Positions 1-8,827 of a DNA stretch of 50,955 nucleotides are shown here, piece by piece; the first letter of the stretch is position 1; each line of letters starts with the position of its first letter. The stretch comes from Gammaproteobacteria bacterium (GTDB lineage Bacteria > Pseudomonadota > Gammaproteobacteria > Pseudomonadales > Cellvibrionaceae): contig JAGKWY010000037.1 of NCBI GenBank assembly GCA_021151625.1, positions 1 to 50,955 of the forward strand, read 5' to 3'. Position numbers and translations under genes: made by a program. Under the pieces are notes generated by a model. The model ran no database searches. It was not told the origin of the DNA and worked only from the letters and a program-made list of their open reading frames with translations.

Positions 1-55
1 TCATAAATAAGTCTTGCATGTAAATGAGATTGATTATTAGAAAGAATACTTTATT

Positions 56-90
56 TAAAGACCTGTCGCAATTTTATGCACAGGTCTTTA
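56..90 (-). terminator. Hairpin terminator candidate for cti
   Basis: An 11-bp perfect inverted repeat (TAAAGACCTGT / ACAGGTCTTTA) with a 13-nt loop lies just beyond the stop codon of the minus-strand cis/trans isomerase gene. Read on the minus strand, an A/T-rich but not pure T tract follows, so efficiency is uncertain. Bases 1-55 hold nothing else I can identify. Confidence 0.6.
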
Positions 91-106
91 CTCATGGCGC
101 GCAAGG

Positions 107-2440
107 TTAACGATTCTCCAGCCGGTTGTAATCCAGAATCGCTGCTTCTTTAGGTTGATTGCGGAAGTACAACTCGTGCACATGGTCGCTAAAGGCCCAA
201 AAATCCGGGTTGCTGCGCCGGATGCCGTAGGTATCACGCAGGGCGCGGTAATCGGCCTCTGAGCGCATCGCCTGGAATTGGGTGACGAATACCTCCAGTG
301 ACTTATTCTCTACGCGCAAAAAACTATTGGGATAGCTGCCGACAATACCGTGTGCAATGGTCAGGTTATCCTCCACTGGAATATGACGTTTATCCTCGCC
401 AAATAAAGAAGAGAGATTGCTGTAGGCATTATTGTGAATCAGCGTAAATAAACCCTTGCCTGGAATTTCCAGCACTGTCGTTTGCGGCAGGAAGCTGATG
501 GCTGTACCGCTGGTGCTTTGCAGTTTTTCATAAAGCTCCAGTTGATCTGACGTCAGCTTGTTAGTGCGAATGTTGAGTGGTGATTTGCCCGCATTGCCCA
601 AATAATCTTGCAGTTTTTGATAGAGCTCCAGTTTGGGGTTATCGCTGGTGTATTGGATATTGATGTTGTCATCGAGTTGATTGATGTAGAGATTTAAATA
701 AGTTTGCAAATTGGATTCTGCATCGCGATACCAAAAGGCCATTTCCTTTTGCTGGGTTTTCTCCGGCAAAAAGGTCACAAAATTCATTTCCCCTTCGATA
801 CGCAAAAAATCCATATACAAGCGGCTGAGTAATTGGTGCGAAACATTGCCGTAGACATCAAAACCCGCCACTAATAAATAATGAATTCGCTCCAATAACG
901 GATAGCCAATAACCCAGGCAGTTTTGGGCGGTTGACCAATCAAGCCCTGGTGCACGCTGGCGCTATCGCTGTGACGAAAAATAGTGAGTGCGGCATTAGG
1001 GTTGGTGCCCTCATCGCCATTCCAAAAGAGTTCCATGTCCAAGCCATTTTTTTCCTGCGCTACCTGATTAACAATTTTTGCTTTAGCAGCGAGATATTCT
1101 TTTTGCAGCTCAGAATATTTTAACCAGTCGGGCATGGGCATCATGGTGTTGCCGGCGCTTGCAGGTAACTGCAGGTGTTTGCTGTTATCGGCCAGGAATT
1201 TTTCGGTACCCTTGGTACTTTGGTTTTCTGGTGCGAGAAAAAATACCCAGAAATGATCCTGAATAACATTCAGTGCAACCTGACCGCGACATACCGGGCC
1301 TTTAATAAAATTCATGATGGTGAATTGGGCTTCATCCAGCATAAAGCGATAGCGCGCGCTAATCGGCAAATCTGCAAAGGTAATAAAAGGATTTGCAGCG
1401 GTATCAGGGTGATAAGAAGGTAATTGTGCAACCTGGTAATCAACCTGATAGAACAGTTTTTCCCAGCGATCCATACGTTGCTTGCTCAGCTTGTAGGGCA
1501 TAAAGGTTTTTGCAACGGTGCTGGAAGGGTCGCGCCAGAGGCGATAGTAAACGCGTTGCACCTTGGGGTCATCAAAGGGACGCGCAGTACTAATACGTTG
1601 GATAGGCTCACCTGGCGGTGTGCTGGAGCGAATCAGGCGAAAATAACTGCGCGGTGCTTCGGCAAAAAATAAATGCGCCAGGAAAAGATGCTCGTAAATA
1701 TAGCGATTGACCAACTGTTCCTTGAGTGAAGCACCGTTTAAAAATTTTTCCCATGTAGTGATTTGCTTCTGCACGCTGGCAGGAATTGGTGTGGGTGTTC
1801 CCATAGCGGCGCCTTGCGCCAGCCAATCCATGGTTAGTTTGTATTCTTTTTCATTCAGACCTGGCAATCCGTAAGGCATACCCCAGAGCGGATTTTTTTT
1901 ACTGAAGCCATCAAAGGTTTCAATACTCGGGCAGGATTGGCTGTGATCCAGATTAAAGTCAAAGCTTTCCGATAAAATCGCATCCCCTGGCAGTGGATGT
2001 GTCTGCTTTAGCTTCAACACCTGCGCGATCACTCCCGCATCAATATTGGCAGTAGCGGAGTTGCCGCGCTCATTAAGCACCGGATGAAATTTTTTTGCAC
2101 GCCATTCGGCAGTGGTTTGCGCATCTTCAAACAAACGGGTCAAATTGGCGCCCAGCAAACGTGTACCATCGTAAACTTTTTCCGGGTTAGCGCCGCGCAA
2201 CAGGCCTTCATAGGATTCCAGTTTGAGTTGGCAGGGCGCATCGTAACAACCGTGGCAAACGACACAGCGCTGTTCAAGAATTGGGCGGGTATGTTGGTAG
2301 TAGCTGAGTTTGCTGGCGCCGGGGCGCGTTGGCATTTCGCGCACTTCAGCTTTACCGAAGCGCTTGTCCCACTGGGAGCTGGAGATGCTGGCGCAACCTG
2401 CAATCATCAGCAGCAAAATAATCAGACTGGTAAATTTCAT
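107..2440 (-). CDS. cti: Fatty acid cis/trans isomerase (Cti), haem lipoprotein
   Basis: 777 aa. The family converts cis-unsaturated fatty acids of membrane phospholipids to trans isomers in the periplasm, which lowers membrane fluidity during solvent or heat stress. The N-terminus is a lipoprotein signal with Cys16 in LMIAGC. A cytochrome c-type haem motif CVVCH sits at residues 59-63, as in characterised Cti enzymes, followed by extra cysteines (GCYDAPC). The length is close to the roughly 770 aa of Pseudomonas Cti. The start has an AGGA ribosome-binding element about 8 nt upstream. The gene is monocistronic, with a hairpin after its stop, and reads away from the DUF3014 gene. Pseudomonas Cti is periplasmic rather than clearly lipidated, so the lipid anchor is inferred from the signal sequence. 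Confidence 0.92.
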   Translation of the reverse strand: MKFTSLIILLLMIAGCASISSSQWDKRFGKAEVREMPTRPGASKLSYYQHTRPILEQRCVVCHGCYDAPCQLKLESYEGLLRGANPEKVYDGTRLLGANLTRLFEDAQTTAEWRAKKFHPVLNERGNSATANIDAGVIAQVLKLKQTHPLPGDAILSESFDFNLDHSQSCPSIETFDGFSKKNPLWGMPYGLPGLNEKEYKLTMDWLAQGAAMGTPTPIPASVQKQITTWEKFLNGASLKEQLVNRYIYEHLFLAHLFFAEAPRSYFRLIRSSTPPGEPIQRISTARPFDDPKVQRVYYRLWRDPSSTVAKTFMPYKLSKQRMDRWEKLFYQVDYQVAQLPSYHPDTAANPFITFADLPISARYRFMLDEAQFTIMNFIKGPVCRGQVALNVIQDHFWVFFLAPENQSTKGTEKFLADNSKHLQLPASAGNTMMPMPDWLKYSELQKEYLAAKAKIVNQVAQEKNGLDMELFWNGDEGTNPNAALTIFRHSDSASVHQGLIGQPPKTAWVIGYPLLERIHYLLVAGFDVYGNVSHQLLSRLYMDFLRIEGEMNFVTFLPEKTQQKEMAFWYRDAESNLQTYLNLYINQLDDNINIQYTSDNPKLELYQKLQDYLGNAGKSPLNIRTNKLTSDQLELYEKLQSTSGTAISFLPQTTVLEIPGKGLFTLIHNNAYSNLSSLFGEDKRHIPVEDNLTIAHGIVGSYPNSFLRVENKSLEVFVTQFQAMRSEADYRALRDTYGIRRSNPDFWAFSDHVHELYFRNQPKEAAILDYNRLENR

Positions 2441-2638
2441 AGGGGTCCTGCTTACCTAATGACTAATCATCAAAATATCCGCGCAGTCTAGCTGAAACTG
2501 ATAGCTGGCAGTGGCTATCTAACCGTCAAACGGGAACCCTGTAGCATTAAGGCTGTCACCTTAAGAGCGATTGGGCCATAATTCCTTTCATTCTTCTTTA
2601 GTTTACAAAACAAAACGCCAAGCAAAAGGGTATTGAGT

Positions 2639-3317
2639 ATGCGTGACGATTATCAACCGCGACAAAGTTCTTCCGGCTCACTCTGGGTAATAGTGGTGCT
2701 GGTGGTTATTGTCGCTGCCGACTTTGAATGAGAGTGACAGCAGCATACTCGCTGCCCTGCAGCAGTTGCGTGGTGAGGGTTTGTTGCAGTTGTTGGTGCC
2801 ACAAGAAGTGCTGCGGAAATTTGTACTGGCAGTAAACAATCTGGCTGAAGGCAAAGTGATCCATGAGTATCGCCCGGTAGTTTCACCGCCACCGCCGTTT
2901 GTGGCGGAAACTTTTTCGGTCATGATTGAAGGCACTGCAGTGGACCAGGAGCGTATTGCCCCGGCTAATTTCCAGCGCTACGAGCCCTATGTGACTACCC
3001 TGGCCTTAATTGATAGTGATGCTGCAGTAGCTGTCTATCGTCGCTTCTATCCATTATTGGAAGAGGCATTTCGCGAGCTGGGTTTGAAAAAGCCTAATTT
3101 CCATAGCGTGATGATTGCAGCTATCGACAATATTCTCGCTGCACCAGACGCCCAGGGTGATTTGTTGCTGGTGAGACCCAAGGTCTTCTATCAATATGCC
3201 GACCCGGCGCTTGAGCAATTGCCGCAAACCCACAAATTGATGCTGCGTATGGGCCCCGAAAATGCGCGCAGTGTAAAAGCAAGTTTGCGTCAATTAAGGG
3301 CAAGGCTGATTAACTGA
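2639..3317 (+). pseudogene. DUF3014 family protein, frameshifted after the TM helix
   Basis: The gene is split over two frames. The first starts at ATG 2639, with AAGGG 8 nt upstream, and encodes a short polar leader then a hydrophobic helix (LWVIVVLVVIVAA); it stops at TGA 2729-2731. The second frame, open from about 2709, carries the whole conserved DUF3014 body: NESDSSILAALQQL, then QRYEPYV, YRRFYPL, a PKVFYQYADPALEQL segment and LRMGPENARSVKASLRQLR at the C-terminus. Family members normally join helix and body through a proline-rich linker in one frame. Here the linker is missing and the frame is broken. Function of the family is unknown. Either the gene is dead or the sequence has a deletion error. 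A GTG/TTG restart giving a soluble body is possible but has no convincing ribosome-binding site. Confidence 0.75.
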
Positions 3318-3361
3318 TGGCACATTAATGTGCGCTGTTTTTTTGATTCGCTCCCGCCTTG

Positions 3362-3388
3362 AAAAGCCGCTTTTATAAGCGGCTTTTT
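3362..3388 (+). terminator. Intrinsic terminator after DUF3014 gene
   Basis: AAAAGCCGCTT / AAGCGGCTTTT with a 4-nt loop, ending in a T run at 3384-3388. It lies 45 nt after the DUF3014 stop. The A run on the other side makes it potentially active in both directions. Confidence 0.85.
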
Positions 3389-3560
3389 CATTTCTACATT
3401 CCTATGTGTGTATTTTCGTAATCCCCCCTAAAAAAGTTAAAAATTTTTAGTCCTGACCTGTTGTCGCTTAAGTCACCTAATTGTTTGATTTATAAGAAAA
3501 ATTCTTTTGGCGCCATGCAATGAATTTCTTAACGAGACTTAACTTTGCTTTACAAAGTCG

Positions 3561-3610
3561 TTGACAACGTTGTCCTGTGGGCATAGTGTGGATTTATCGA
3601 CAACGTTGTC
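3561..3610 (+). promoter_or_regulatory. Receptor promoter with two NagR-type operators
   Basis: A perfect -35 box TTGACA (3561-3566) is followed, 17 nt later, by TAGTGT (3584-3589) as a weak -10. The perfect palindrome GACAACGTTGTC occurs twice, at 3563-3574 (overlapping the -35) and 3599-3610 (just after the -10), 36 bp centre to centre. A palindrome with a central CG is typical of LacI-family operators, and the same 12-mer overlaps the nagK promoter. A LacI-family gene ends the locus, so NagR is the likely ligand. The rest of 3389-3684 shows no gene; 3611-3684 is the leader, ending in GGGAG 7 nt before the receptor ATG. Confidence 0.8.
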
Positions 3611-3684
3611 TTAGGCGTCAGCGTTTGTTGAGGGGGTTACCAATTATTAAGAAACACATAGTGCCAAGTCACGGGAGAATAACC

Positions 3685-6342
3685 ATGCGTAACAAGTTAA
3701 GTGATGCGATCAAACTGGCCAATAAGAGTGCATTGATGCTCGGTTCAGTTGCAGCAGTCACCATGATGGGGTTTGCCACTACTGCCAGTGCGCAGGATGC
3801 TGGCGCAGAGCCGGAAGAGGTGCTGGTAACCGGTATTCGCGGTGCGTTGAAAAACTCGGTGGATATTAAGCGTAATGCCACTGCAGTTGTAGATGCAGTA
3901 TCCGCTGAAGATGTGGGTAAATTGCCAGACTCTGATGTTGGACAAGCATTGGGCCGTATTCCTGGTATTACTGTTGGCCGTTCTTTCGGCCAAGGTACTT
4001 CCGTTTCTATTCGCGGTGCAGATCCACGTATGACCTTGACAACCTTGAACGGACAAACCGTGTCCTCTACCGGTTGGTATGATCAATTAAATATTGACCG
4101 TTCATTTAACTACTCATTACTGCCTTCAGAGCTAATTGGTGGTATGGAAGTTTATAAATCAAGCCAGGCAAATATTCTTGAGGGTGGTATCGGCGGTACA
4201 GTAATCGTTAAAACCCGCAAGCCTTTGGATCTGGATGCAAATACTACTTACCTTGGTGTGAAGGGCTCTACCGGCACGGTAAGTGATGATTTTTCTCCTG
4301 AAGTGTCTGGCTTATATAGCTGGAAAAATGATGAAGACACCTTTGGCGTACTGGTATCAGGCGCGTGGGTTGAAGGCGATTATGTTCGTCGTGGTACAGA
4401 AGCGGACTTGGATTGGGGCGGCAGATCTTCTATTCAACCGTCTACTTTCATTCAGGAGCGTGAGCGTACCGCTTTGGATGGAACTGTTCAATTCAGGCCA
4501 ACGGATGAATTGGAGTTCGGCGCACATTTTATGTCGCTGGAATTGAGTGCTGACAGTATCGGCGCCAATATGTATATCAATACCGATACTGATTGGGGTG
4601 ATGGTGCATCCAATTGTCAGAAGTTCAATGCAAATGGCGTTTGCGTGTTGAGCGTAACACCGGAATCAAGCGCATCTAAAGTGTTCTTCCAGAACTGGTT
4701 GCGTAATGGCGACATGACTTCTGACACCTATGATTTAAATGGTTCTTACACTGGTGAAGGTTTTGCTGTTTCTGCTGTGGTTGGAAAAACCAAAGCGGAA
4801 GGCGGCACTGAAATGACCTCTAACTATGGTTATGGTTGGTGGGGAGATCGTTTCTCTAAAGTTAAATGGGCTGGTACTGTAGACGCCACTGGTCATCAAA
4901 TTAAAGTGAATCCATCGCATGACATGGGTTTCACTGTTGATGATTTGGATACCACCGTGGGTGCATCTACCTGGACTGGAACCCAGGGGCCTAACTCTGA
5001 TGAAGAAACCTATGCTCAGATTGACGTAGATTTTGATTTGGATCTGGGTGCGATCAATAAATTTGAAACTGGTATTCGTTCAACCAGTCATGAATTTGAG
5101 AAATCTGAATACCGTGCGGTATACGATGCGTCAAAAACCAATTCGTTTAAAACAGCTGATTTGTACAGCGGCACAATGGAGTTGGGTTATCAGGGGTGGA
5201 CAATTCCTAAGGCAAACCGTGCTGCCATGGTTGCTGCAAACCTGTCTCTGGTAGATCACTTCAGCTACAGCCGTCCAGCATATGGCAAATTGGAAGAAGA
5301 TAACTTCTCCATGTATGGCATGTTTAGTTTTGAAGCTGAAGGGGTGAGAGGTAATTTTGGTTTGCGTTATATCGAAACTGATGCAACCTCTATCGGCCAT
5401 GTAATTGATAACTCACCCAAAGATGATTTGGCGGTGAATGCTGGCTGGAGCCTCGCTCCGGTTAGTGAAAAGGATTCATACTCTGATGTGTTGCCAAGCG
5501 TGAACGTATCGTTTGATTTAAACGATGATCTGGTGTTGCGTCTGTCGGCCTCTCAAGCTCTTAACCGTGCTAATTACGACAACATGTTCCTGTCTTCATC
5601 TTCCGGTTATCCTGATGATCGTCAAGGTAACGAAGCGATTACCTATGGTGGCCCAGGTTTGTTGCCGATGAAGGCAAGTCAAGCTGACGTAGGTGTTGAG
5701 TACTATTACGGTGATGGCAATATGATTTCCTTGACCTACTTCACTAAGGATATCAACAACTTTATTACTGCCAAGACCGAGTACGAGCAAGCTATTGGCG
5801 TGATTAATAATGATTTAGGTAAAGATAGCTGGACGGTCAACCAGTATGTTAACTCTGGTGGTGGCGAGATCGACGGTTTTGAATTCCAGATCAATCATGC
5901 GTTTGATAACGGTTTTGGTGTAGTGGTTAACTACACCTATGCAAACGGTAATGCACCTGCAGAAGTTTACACAGACAATATCGGCGTGTTTACCGAGTCT
6001 TCCGAAAATAGTGCCAACCTGGTTGGTTATTGGGAAAACGATGAGTTTTCTGCCCGCGCCGCTTATAACTGGCGTTCTAAATACATGGTGCGTGAATATG
6101 GTTACTACTACGGCAACCGCATGCATGATGATTTTGGCTCACTTGATTTAAGCTTCGGTTGGAACTTTACTGATACTATCGGTTTAACGTTCGAAGCAAT
6201 CAATGTACTGGAAGAGGATGATGTTCAGTACGGTGCGGCGGAAGCGGGTACAACTGTCAAACCTGCACTTCAAGATAACTTCCCAACATGGTCTTTCCTG
6301 GGTGAAGCTACTTATAAGCTGGGTTTGAACGTGAAGTTCTGA
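3685..6342 (+). CDS. TonB-dependent outer-membrane receptor for amino sugars/chitooligosaccharides
   Basis: 885 aa from ATG 3685, chosen because GGGAGAA lies 7 nt upstream and the signal peptide begins there; longer in-frame starts would run back into the operator. The signal peptide ends ATTASA|QDAG. The plug domain follows with the TonB-box-like EEVLVTGIRGALKNS, the PDSDVGQALGRIPGITV segment and the NILEGGIGGTVIVKTRKP region typical of the large Caulobacter/Xanthomonas carbohydrate receptors. The rest is a 22-strand barrel ending in an aromatic residue (LGLNVKF). The substrate is inferred from the shared operators and neighbours: GlcNAc or chitin oligomers. It is separated from the halogenase by a terminator, so the downstream pair probably depends on read-through. 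Confidence 0.9.
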   Translation: MRNKLSDAIKLANKSALMLGSVAAVTMMGFATTASAQDAGAEPEEVLVTGIRGALKNSVDIKRNATAVVDAVSAEDVGKLPDSDVGQALGRIPGITVGRSFGQGTSVSIRGADPRMTLTTLNGQTVSSTGWYDQLNIDRSFNYSLLPSELIGGMEVYKSSQANILEGGIGGTVIVKTRKPLDLDANTTYLGVKGSTGTVSDDFSPEVSGLYSWKNDEDTFGVLVSGAWVEGDYVRRGTEADLDWGGRSSIQPSTFIQERERTALDGTVQFRPTDELEFGAHFMSLELSADSIGANMYINTDTDWGDGASNCQKFNANGVCVLSVTPESSASKVFFQNWLRNGDMTSDTYDLNGSYTGEGFAVSAVVGKTKAEGGTEMTSNYGYGWWGDRFSKVKWAGTVDATGHQIKVNPSHDMGFTVDDLDTTVGASTWTGTQGPNSDEETYAQIDVDFDLDLGAINKFETGIRSTSHEFEKSEYRAVYDASKTNSFKTADLYSGTMELGYQGWTIPKANRAAMVAANLSLVDHFSYSRPAYGKLEEDNFSMYGMFSFEAEGVRGNFGLRYIETDATSIGHVIDNSPKDDLAVNAGWSLAPVSEKDSYSDVLPSVNVSFDLNDDLVLRLSASQALNRANYDNMFLSSSSGYPDDRQGNEAITYGGPGLLPMKASQADVGVEYYYGDGNMISLTYFTKDINNFITAKTEYEQAIGVINNDLGKDSWTVNQYVNSGGGEIDGFEFQINHAFDNGFGVVVNYTYANGNAPAEVYTDNIGVFTESSENSANLVGYWENDEFSARAAYNWRSKYMVREYGYYYGNRMHDDFGSLDLSFGWNFTDTIGLTFEAINVLEEDDVQYGAAEAGTTVKPALQDNFPTWSFLGEATYKLGLNVKF

Positions 6343-6356
6343 TTCTGTCTAAAGTG

Positions 6357-6388
6357 AAAAAACCCAGCCTTGGCTGGGTTTTTTTTTG
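6357..6388 (+). terminator. Terminator between receptor and halogenase genes
   Basis: AACCCAGCC / GGCTGGGTT stem followed by nine T's (6380-6388), directly after the receptor stop. Partial read-through would make the receptor message much more abundant than the halogenase and oxygenase messages. Confidence 0.85.
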
Positions 6389-6408
6389 GAGGGAAAAATA
6401 GGTTACCT

Positions 6409-7932
6409 ATGAAAATTAAACGTATTGCAATTATTGGTGGAGGAACTGCCGGCTGGCTGGCCGCAAACCATTTGGGAGCAGAGCTGGTTGCAGATAATGA
6501 AATTGAAATAACAGTTATTGAATCTGCTGATGTTCCTACGATTGGTGTTGGTGAGGGAACAGTACCTTATATTATGAATGGTCTAAAACGCTTTGGTATA
6601 TCCGAAGCGGAATTGATATTGTCTTGTGAGGTTACGTTCAAGCAGGGAATAAAATTTGTAAATTGGCTTGATGCAGAAAAGCATGGTGGTGACCACTATT
6701 ACTATCATCCATTTGATGCTCCTTACCCAGCTGGATTTGATGTATCACCTTATTGGGTTAGTCATGCGAGTAACTTGCCATTTGATTATGTTGGTATTCA
6801 ATCTCGCATTTGTGAGCTTGGGCTAACACCCAAAAAAGTAAGTTCCGAGCAATATTCAGGGCTCCTGAATTATGCGTATCACTTTAACGCATTAAAGTTT
6901 GCCAGGTTGCTTGCCAAAAATGCTCAAAATCGATTTCGGGTTGTTCATAAAATTGCCACTATAACTGGTGCAGAAAGGGATGATGATGGTTATGTAGCTA
7001 ACCTTGTTACGGATACGGGGGATCGGCTTACATTTGATTTTTACGTTGATTGTAGTGGCTTTTCCTCCGTAATAATTGACAAAGAGCTCTGTGTTCCATT
7101 TATCAGTAAAGCGAATGAGTTGCTAATTGATACCGCTCTTGTTCAGCAAGTGCCAATTGCTGAGGGGGAAGCGCTCAATCCCTATACGACCGCTACTGCA
7201 CATCAGGCTGGCTGGATTTGGGATATTCCGTTGACCTCGCGTCGTGGGACTGGTTTTGTTTATTCCAGCAAGTATATGGATTATGAGACTGCCGTTAATC
7301 GCTATTCCGATTATCTTAATGTTCCGCGCGATTCATTGAGCCCCCGAAAAATTCCAATGGAGGTTGGTTATAGAAAGGAGTTTTGGTGCAAAAATTGCGT
7401 GGCTCTTGGTTTAGCCCAGGGGTTTGTGGAGCCTTTGGAGGCAACTTCAATTTTGGTCGCCGATTTTTCTGCGGAGCTGCTGGTTAGAAACTTTCCCAGA
7501 TACCGGGGTGACATTGATGTCTTAATGCCCCAGTACAATAAAACTATTACCTACGTATGGGATAGGGTTATTGATTTTATTAAATTGCACTATCTCATTT
7601 CAGATAGAGTGGATTCTTCTTTCTGGCTAGATAATAAAAATCTTAATTCTGTATCCGATGTTTTAAAGGAGCGTTTGGCCATATGGAGTTTGCGCCCCCC
7701 CCAGAAAGCTGATTTTTTTAGCCGTTTTGAATTGTTTGGTGCTGAAAACTTTCTTTATGTGTTATATGGAATGAAATATAACACGAGAACCATGATTTTG
7801 AGTGCGGGTGAAATTAATCGCGGCCGCACTTTAATTGAAGAAAATAAAATTTTGGTTGAGCGGTCATCTAGTGTGTTGTTAAAACAAAAAGAATGGCTTC
7901 ATAAGCTGACTGCTGCGGCGAGCAGAGCGTAA
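6409..7932 (+). CDS. Flavin-dependent tryptophan halogenase family protein
   Basis: 507 aa from ATG 6409; no better start lies between the terminator and this ATG, although GGAGGG is rather far (about 15 nt) upstream. The Rossmann FADH2-binding motif GGGTAGW is at residues 10-16. Lys78 in TFKQGIKFVNW aligns with the catalytic lysine of PrnA/RebH. The family signature WxWxIP is intact as WIWDIP (269-274), and the catalytic-glutamate region reads EPLEATSI. By sequence it could be an active halogenase. Genes of this family are often found beside TonB-dependent sugar receptors in Xanthomonas, Caulobacter and Cellvibrionaceae, where their substrate is not known. An eight-C run near 7694 is in frame and does not interrupt the gene. 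Operon with the next gene, 28-nt gap. Confidence 0.85.
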   Translation: MKIKRIAIIGGGTAGWLAANHLGAELVADNEIEITVIESADVPTIGVGEGTVPYIMNGLKRFGISEAELILSCEVTFKQGIKFVNWLDAEKHGGDHYYYHPFDAPYPAGFDVSPYWVSHASNLPFDYVGIQSRICELGLTPKKVSSEQYSGLLNYAYHFNALKFARLLAKNAQNRFRVVHKIATITGAERDDDGYVANLVTDTGDRLTFDFYVDCSGFSSVIIDKELCVPFISKANELLIDTALVQQVPIAEGEALNPYTTATAHQAGWIWDIPLTSRRGTGFVYSSKYMDYETAVNRYSDYLNVPRDSLSPRKIPMEVGYRKEFWCKNCVALGLAQGFVEPLEATSILVADFSAELLVRNFPRYRGDIDVLMPQYNKTITYVWDRVIDFIKLHYLISDRVDSSFWLDNKNLNSVSDVLKERLAIWSLRPPQKADFFSRFELFGAENFLYVLYGMKYNTRTMILSAGEINRGRTLIEENKILVERSSSVLLKQKEWLHKLTAAASRA

Positions 7933-7960
7933 TAGTTTTTGTAATTCTGGAGGTTTGGTC

Positions 7961-8611
7961 TTGTTCCTTCCTGTTTTTACCAGTGGAATATGTGTTTTTG
8001 ATTTTGAAGGCTTCGACTCCTATGAAGGCAAGGCAAGGGATGATGAAATCATTGACGGATTATTTAATTTGCCGGAGGTGGTCAAAGAAAAGAATGTGAT
8101 CGATGCTCAAGGAGGGCGATCGCTATCTACTGTGCATCTATATAAAACACATATTATTCCTGAGTTATTAAATTTTAAGCAAAGTCCGTTGGGGGTGTGG
8201 ATTCTTCACAAGATTGTTGAGTCTGCAGTATTGTTGGGGCTGGATAAGTCCAGGGATGTACGAAAGTTAAAATACTATCGAACCTGGGCTAATCGGATGT
8301 ATAAAAACTGCGATGCTGTTGCGCATCGGCATGCTGTGGCTGGATCAACAATACCGCATTTAGTTGCTATTTATTATTTGGAGGTTCCTGAGGATAGTGC
8401 ACAACTGATTTTTATTGATGATAATAATTACGAGATAATGCGTGGTGGTCGATATCATGAATATGCGGCGCATCAACAATTTGTGGTTCCTCCCAAGGCT
8501 GGCAGGCTGGTTTGCCATGATGCACGGGCTTTACATGCTACATCTGTTCATGAAAGTCATTTGCCACGCACTTGCCTGATTATTGAGGTAGGTTTTCCAC
8601 CGTTGCAGTAA
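7961..8611 (+). CDS. Putative 2OG-Fe(II) oxygenase/cupin-fold protein
   Basis: 216 aa from TTG 7961, chosen because TGGAGG (7948-7953) is 7 nt upstream; a TTG at 7955 is too close to it. I do not recognise a precise family. The C-terminal half has the layout of a small double-stranded beta-helix oxygenase: His-rich AVAHRHAVAGSTIPHLVAIY followed by YYLEVPEDSAQLIFID, then PPKAGRLVCHDARALHATSV and a closing IIEVGF strand. This resembles prolyl-hydroxylase-like 2OG-Fe(II) proteins, but the metal residues are not certain. It follows the halogenase by 28 nt and sits in the same presumed NagR-controlled unit, so the two may act on one substrate. No terminator follows its stop. Confidence 0.5.
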   Translation: MFLPVFTSGICVFDFEGFDSYEGKARDDEIIDGLFNLPEVVKEKNVIDAQGGRSLSTVHLYKTHIIPELLNFKQSPLGVWILHKIVESAVLLGLDKSRDVRKLKYYRTWANRMYKNCDAVAHRHAVAGSTIPHLVAIYYLEVPEDSAQLIFIDDNNYEIMRGGRYHEYAAHQQFVVPPKAGRLVCHDARALHATSVHESHLPRTCLIIEVGFPPLQ

Positions 8612-8671
8612 CAGTCCATGGTTACGTAAGGGAGCACAAAATAGAAATTTCGGTCGTTTTAAGAAAAACCT

Positions 8672-8700
8672 TTGACAACGTTGTCTGTAGCGCGTAATCT
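8672..8700 (+). promoter_or_regulatory. nagK operon promoter with NagR-type operator
   Basis: TTGACA (8672-8677), a 17-nt spacer, then TAATCT (8695-8700). The palindrome GACAACGTTGTC (8674-8685) overlaps the -35 exactly as in the receptor promoter, so the same LacI-family repressor should block both. Predicted transcription start is near 8707. Confidence 0.8.
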
Positions 8701-8711
8701 AACCTTGTCCG

Positions 8712-8827
8712 ATGATGACAGCTGACCTGATATCTCTCCTTGTTGGGTCAGTATCATGGGGCATGAGTTCTCTAGAGCTGTAGTAGTGGTCTTGTGGTTA
8801 GTGTCCTGCGGGGCACTAACCTTTTTT
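8712..8827 (+). promoter_or_regulatory. Candidate transcription attenuator in the nagK leader
   Basis: An 11-bp stem (8796-8806 with 8811-8821) closed by a C(UGCG)G tetraloop of the UNCG class is followed by six T's (8822-8827), only 11 nt before the nagK ATG. Any transcript entering nagK from the promoter must pass it. Upstream, CTGACCTGA (8722-8730) pairs with TTGGGTCAG (8743-8751), flanked by ATGAT/ATCAT. The same upstream strand (GACA-g-CTGACC, 8717-8727) can instead pair with GGTTAGTGTC (8796-8805), which is the 5' arm of the terminator. That is the logic of an anti-antiterminator, antiterminator and terminator. A 23-codon ORF (8712-8783, no clear ribosome-binding site) overlaps the upstream arm. 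The signal sensed is unknown. Confidence 0.6.

Noticed and set aside
3577..3684. N-terminal extension of the TonB-dependent receptor
   Set aside because: It would begin inside the operator/promoter region, has no ribosome-binding site, and the signal peptide with a good Shine-Dalgarno starts at 3685.
7690..7705. Run of eight C's in the halogenase gene as a frameshift site
   Set aside because: The frame is continuous on both sides and the downstream protein matches the family, so nothing is interrupted.
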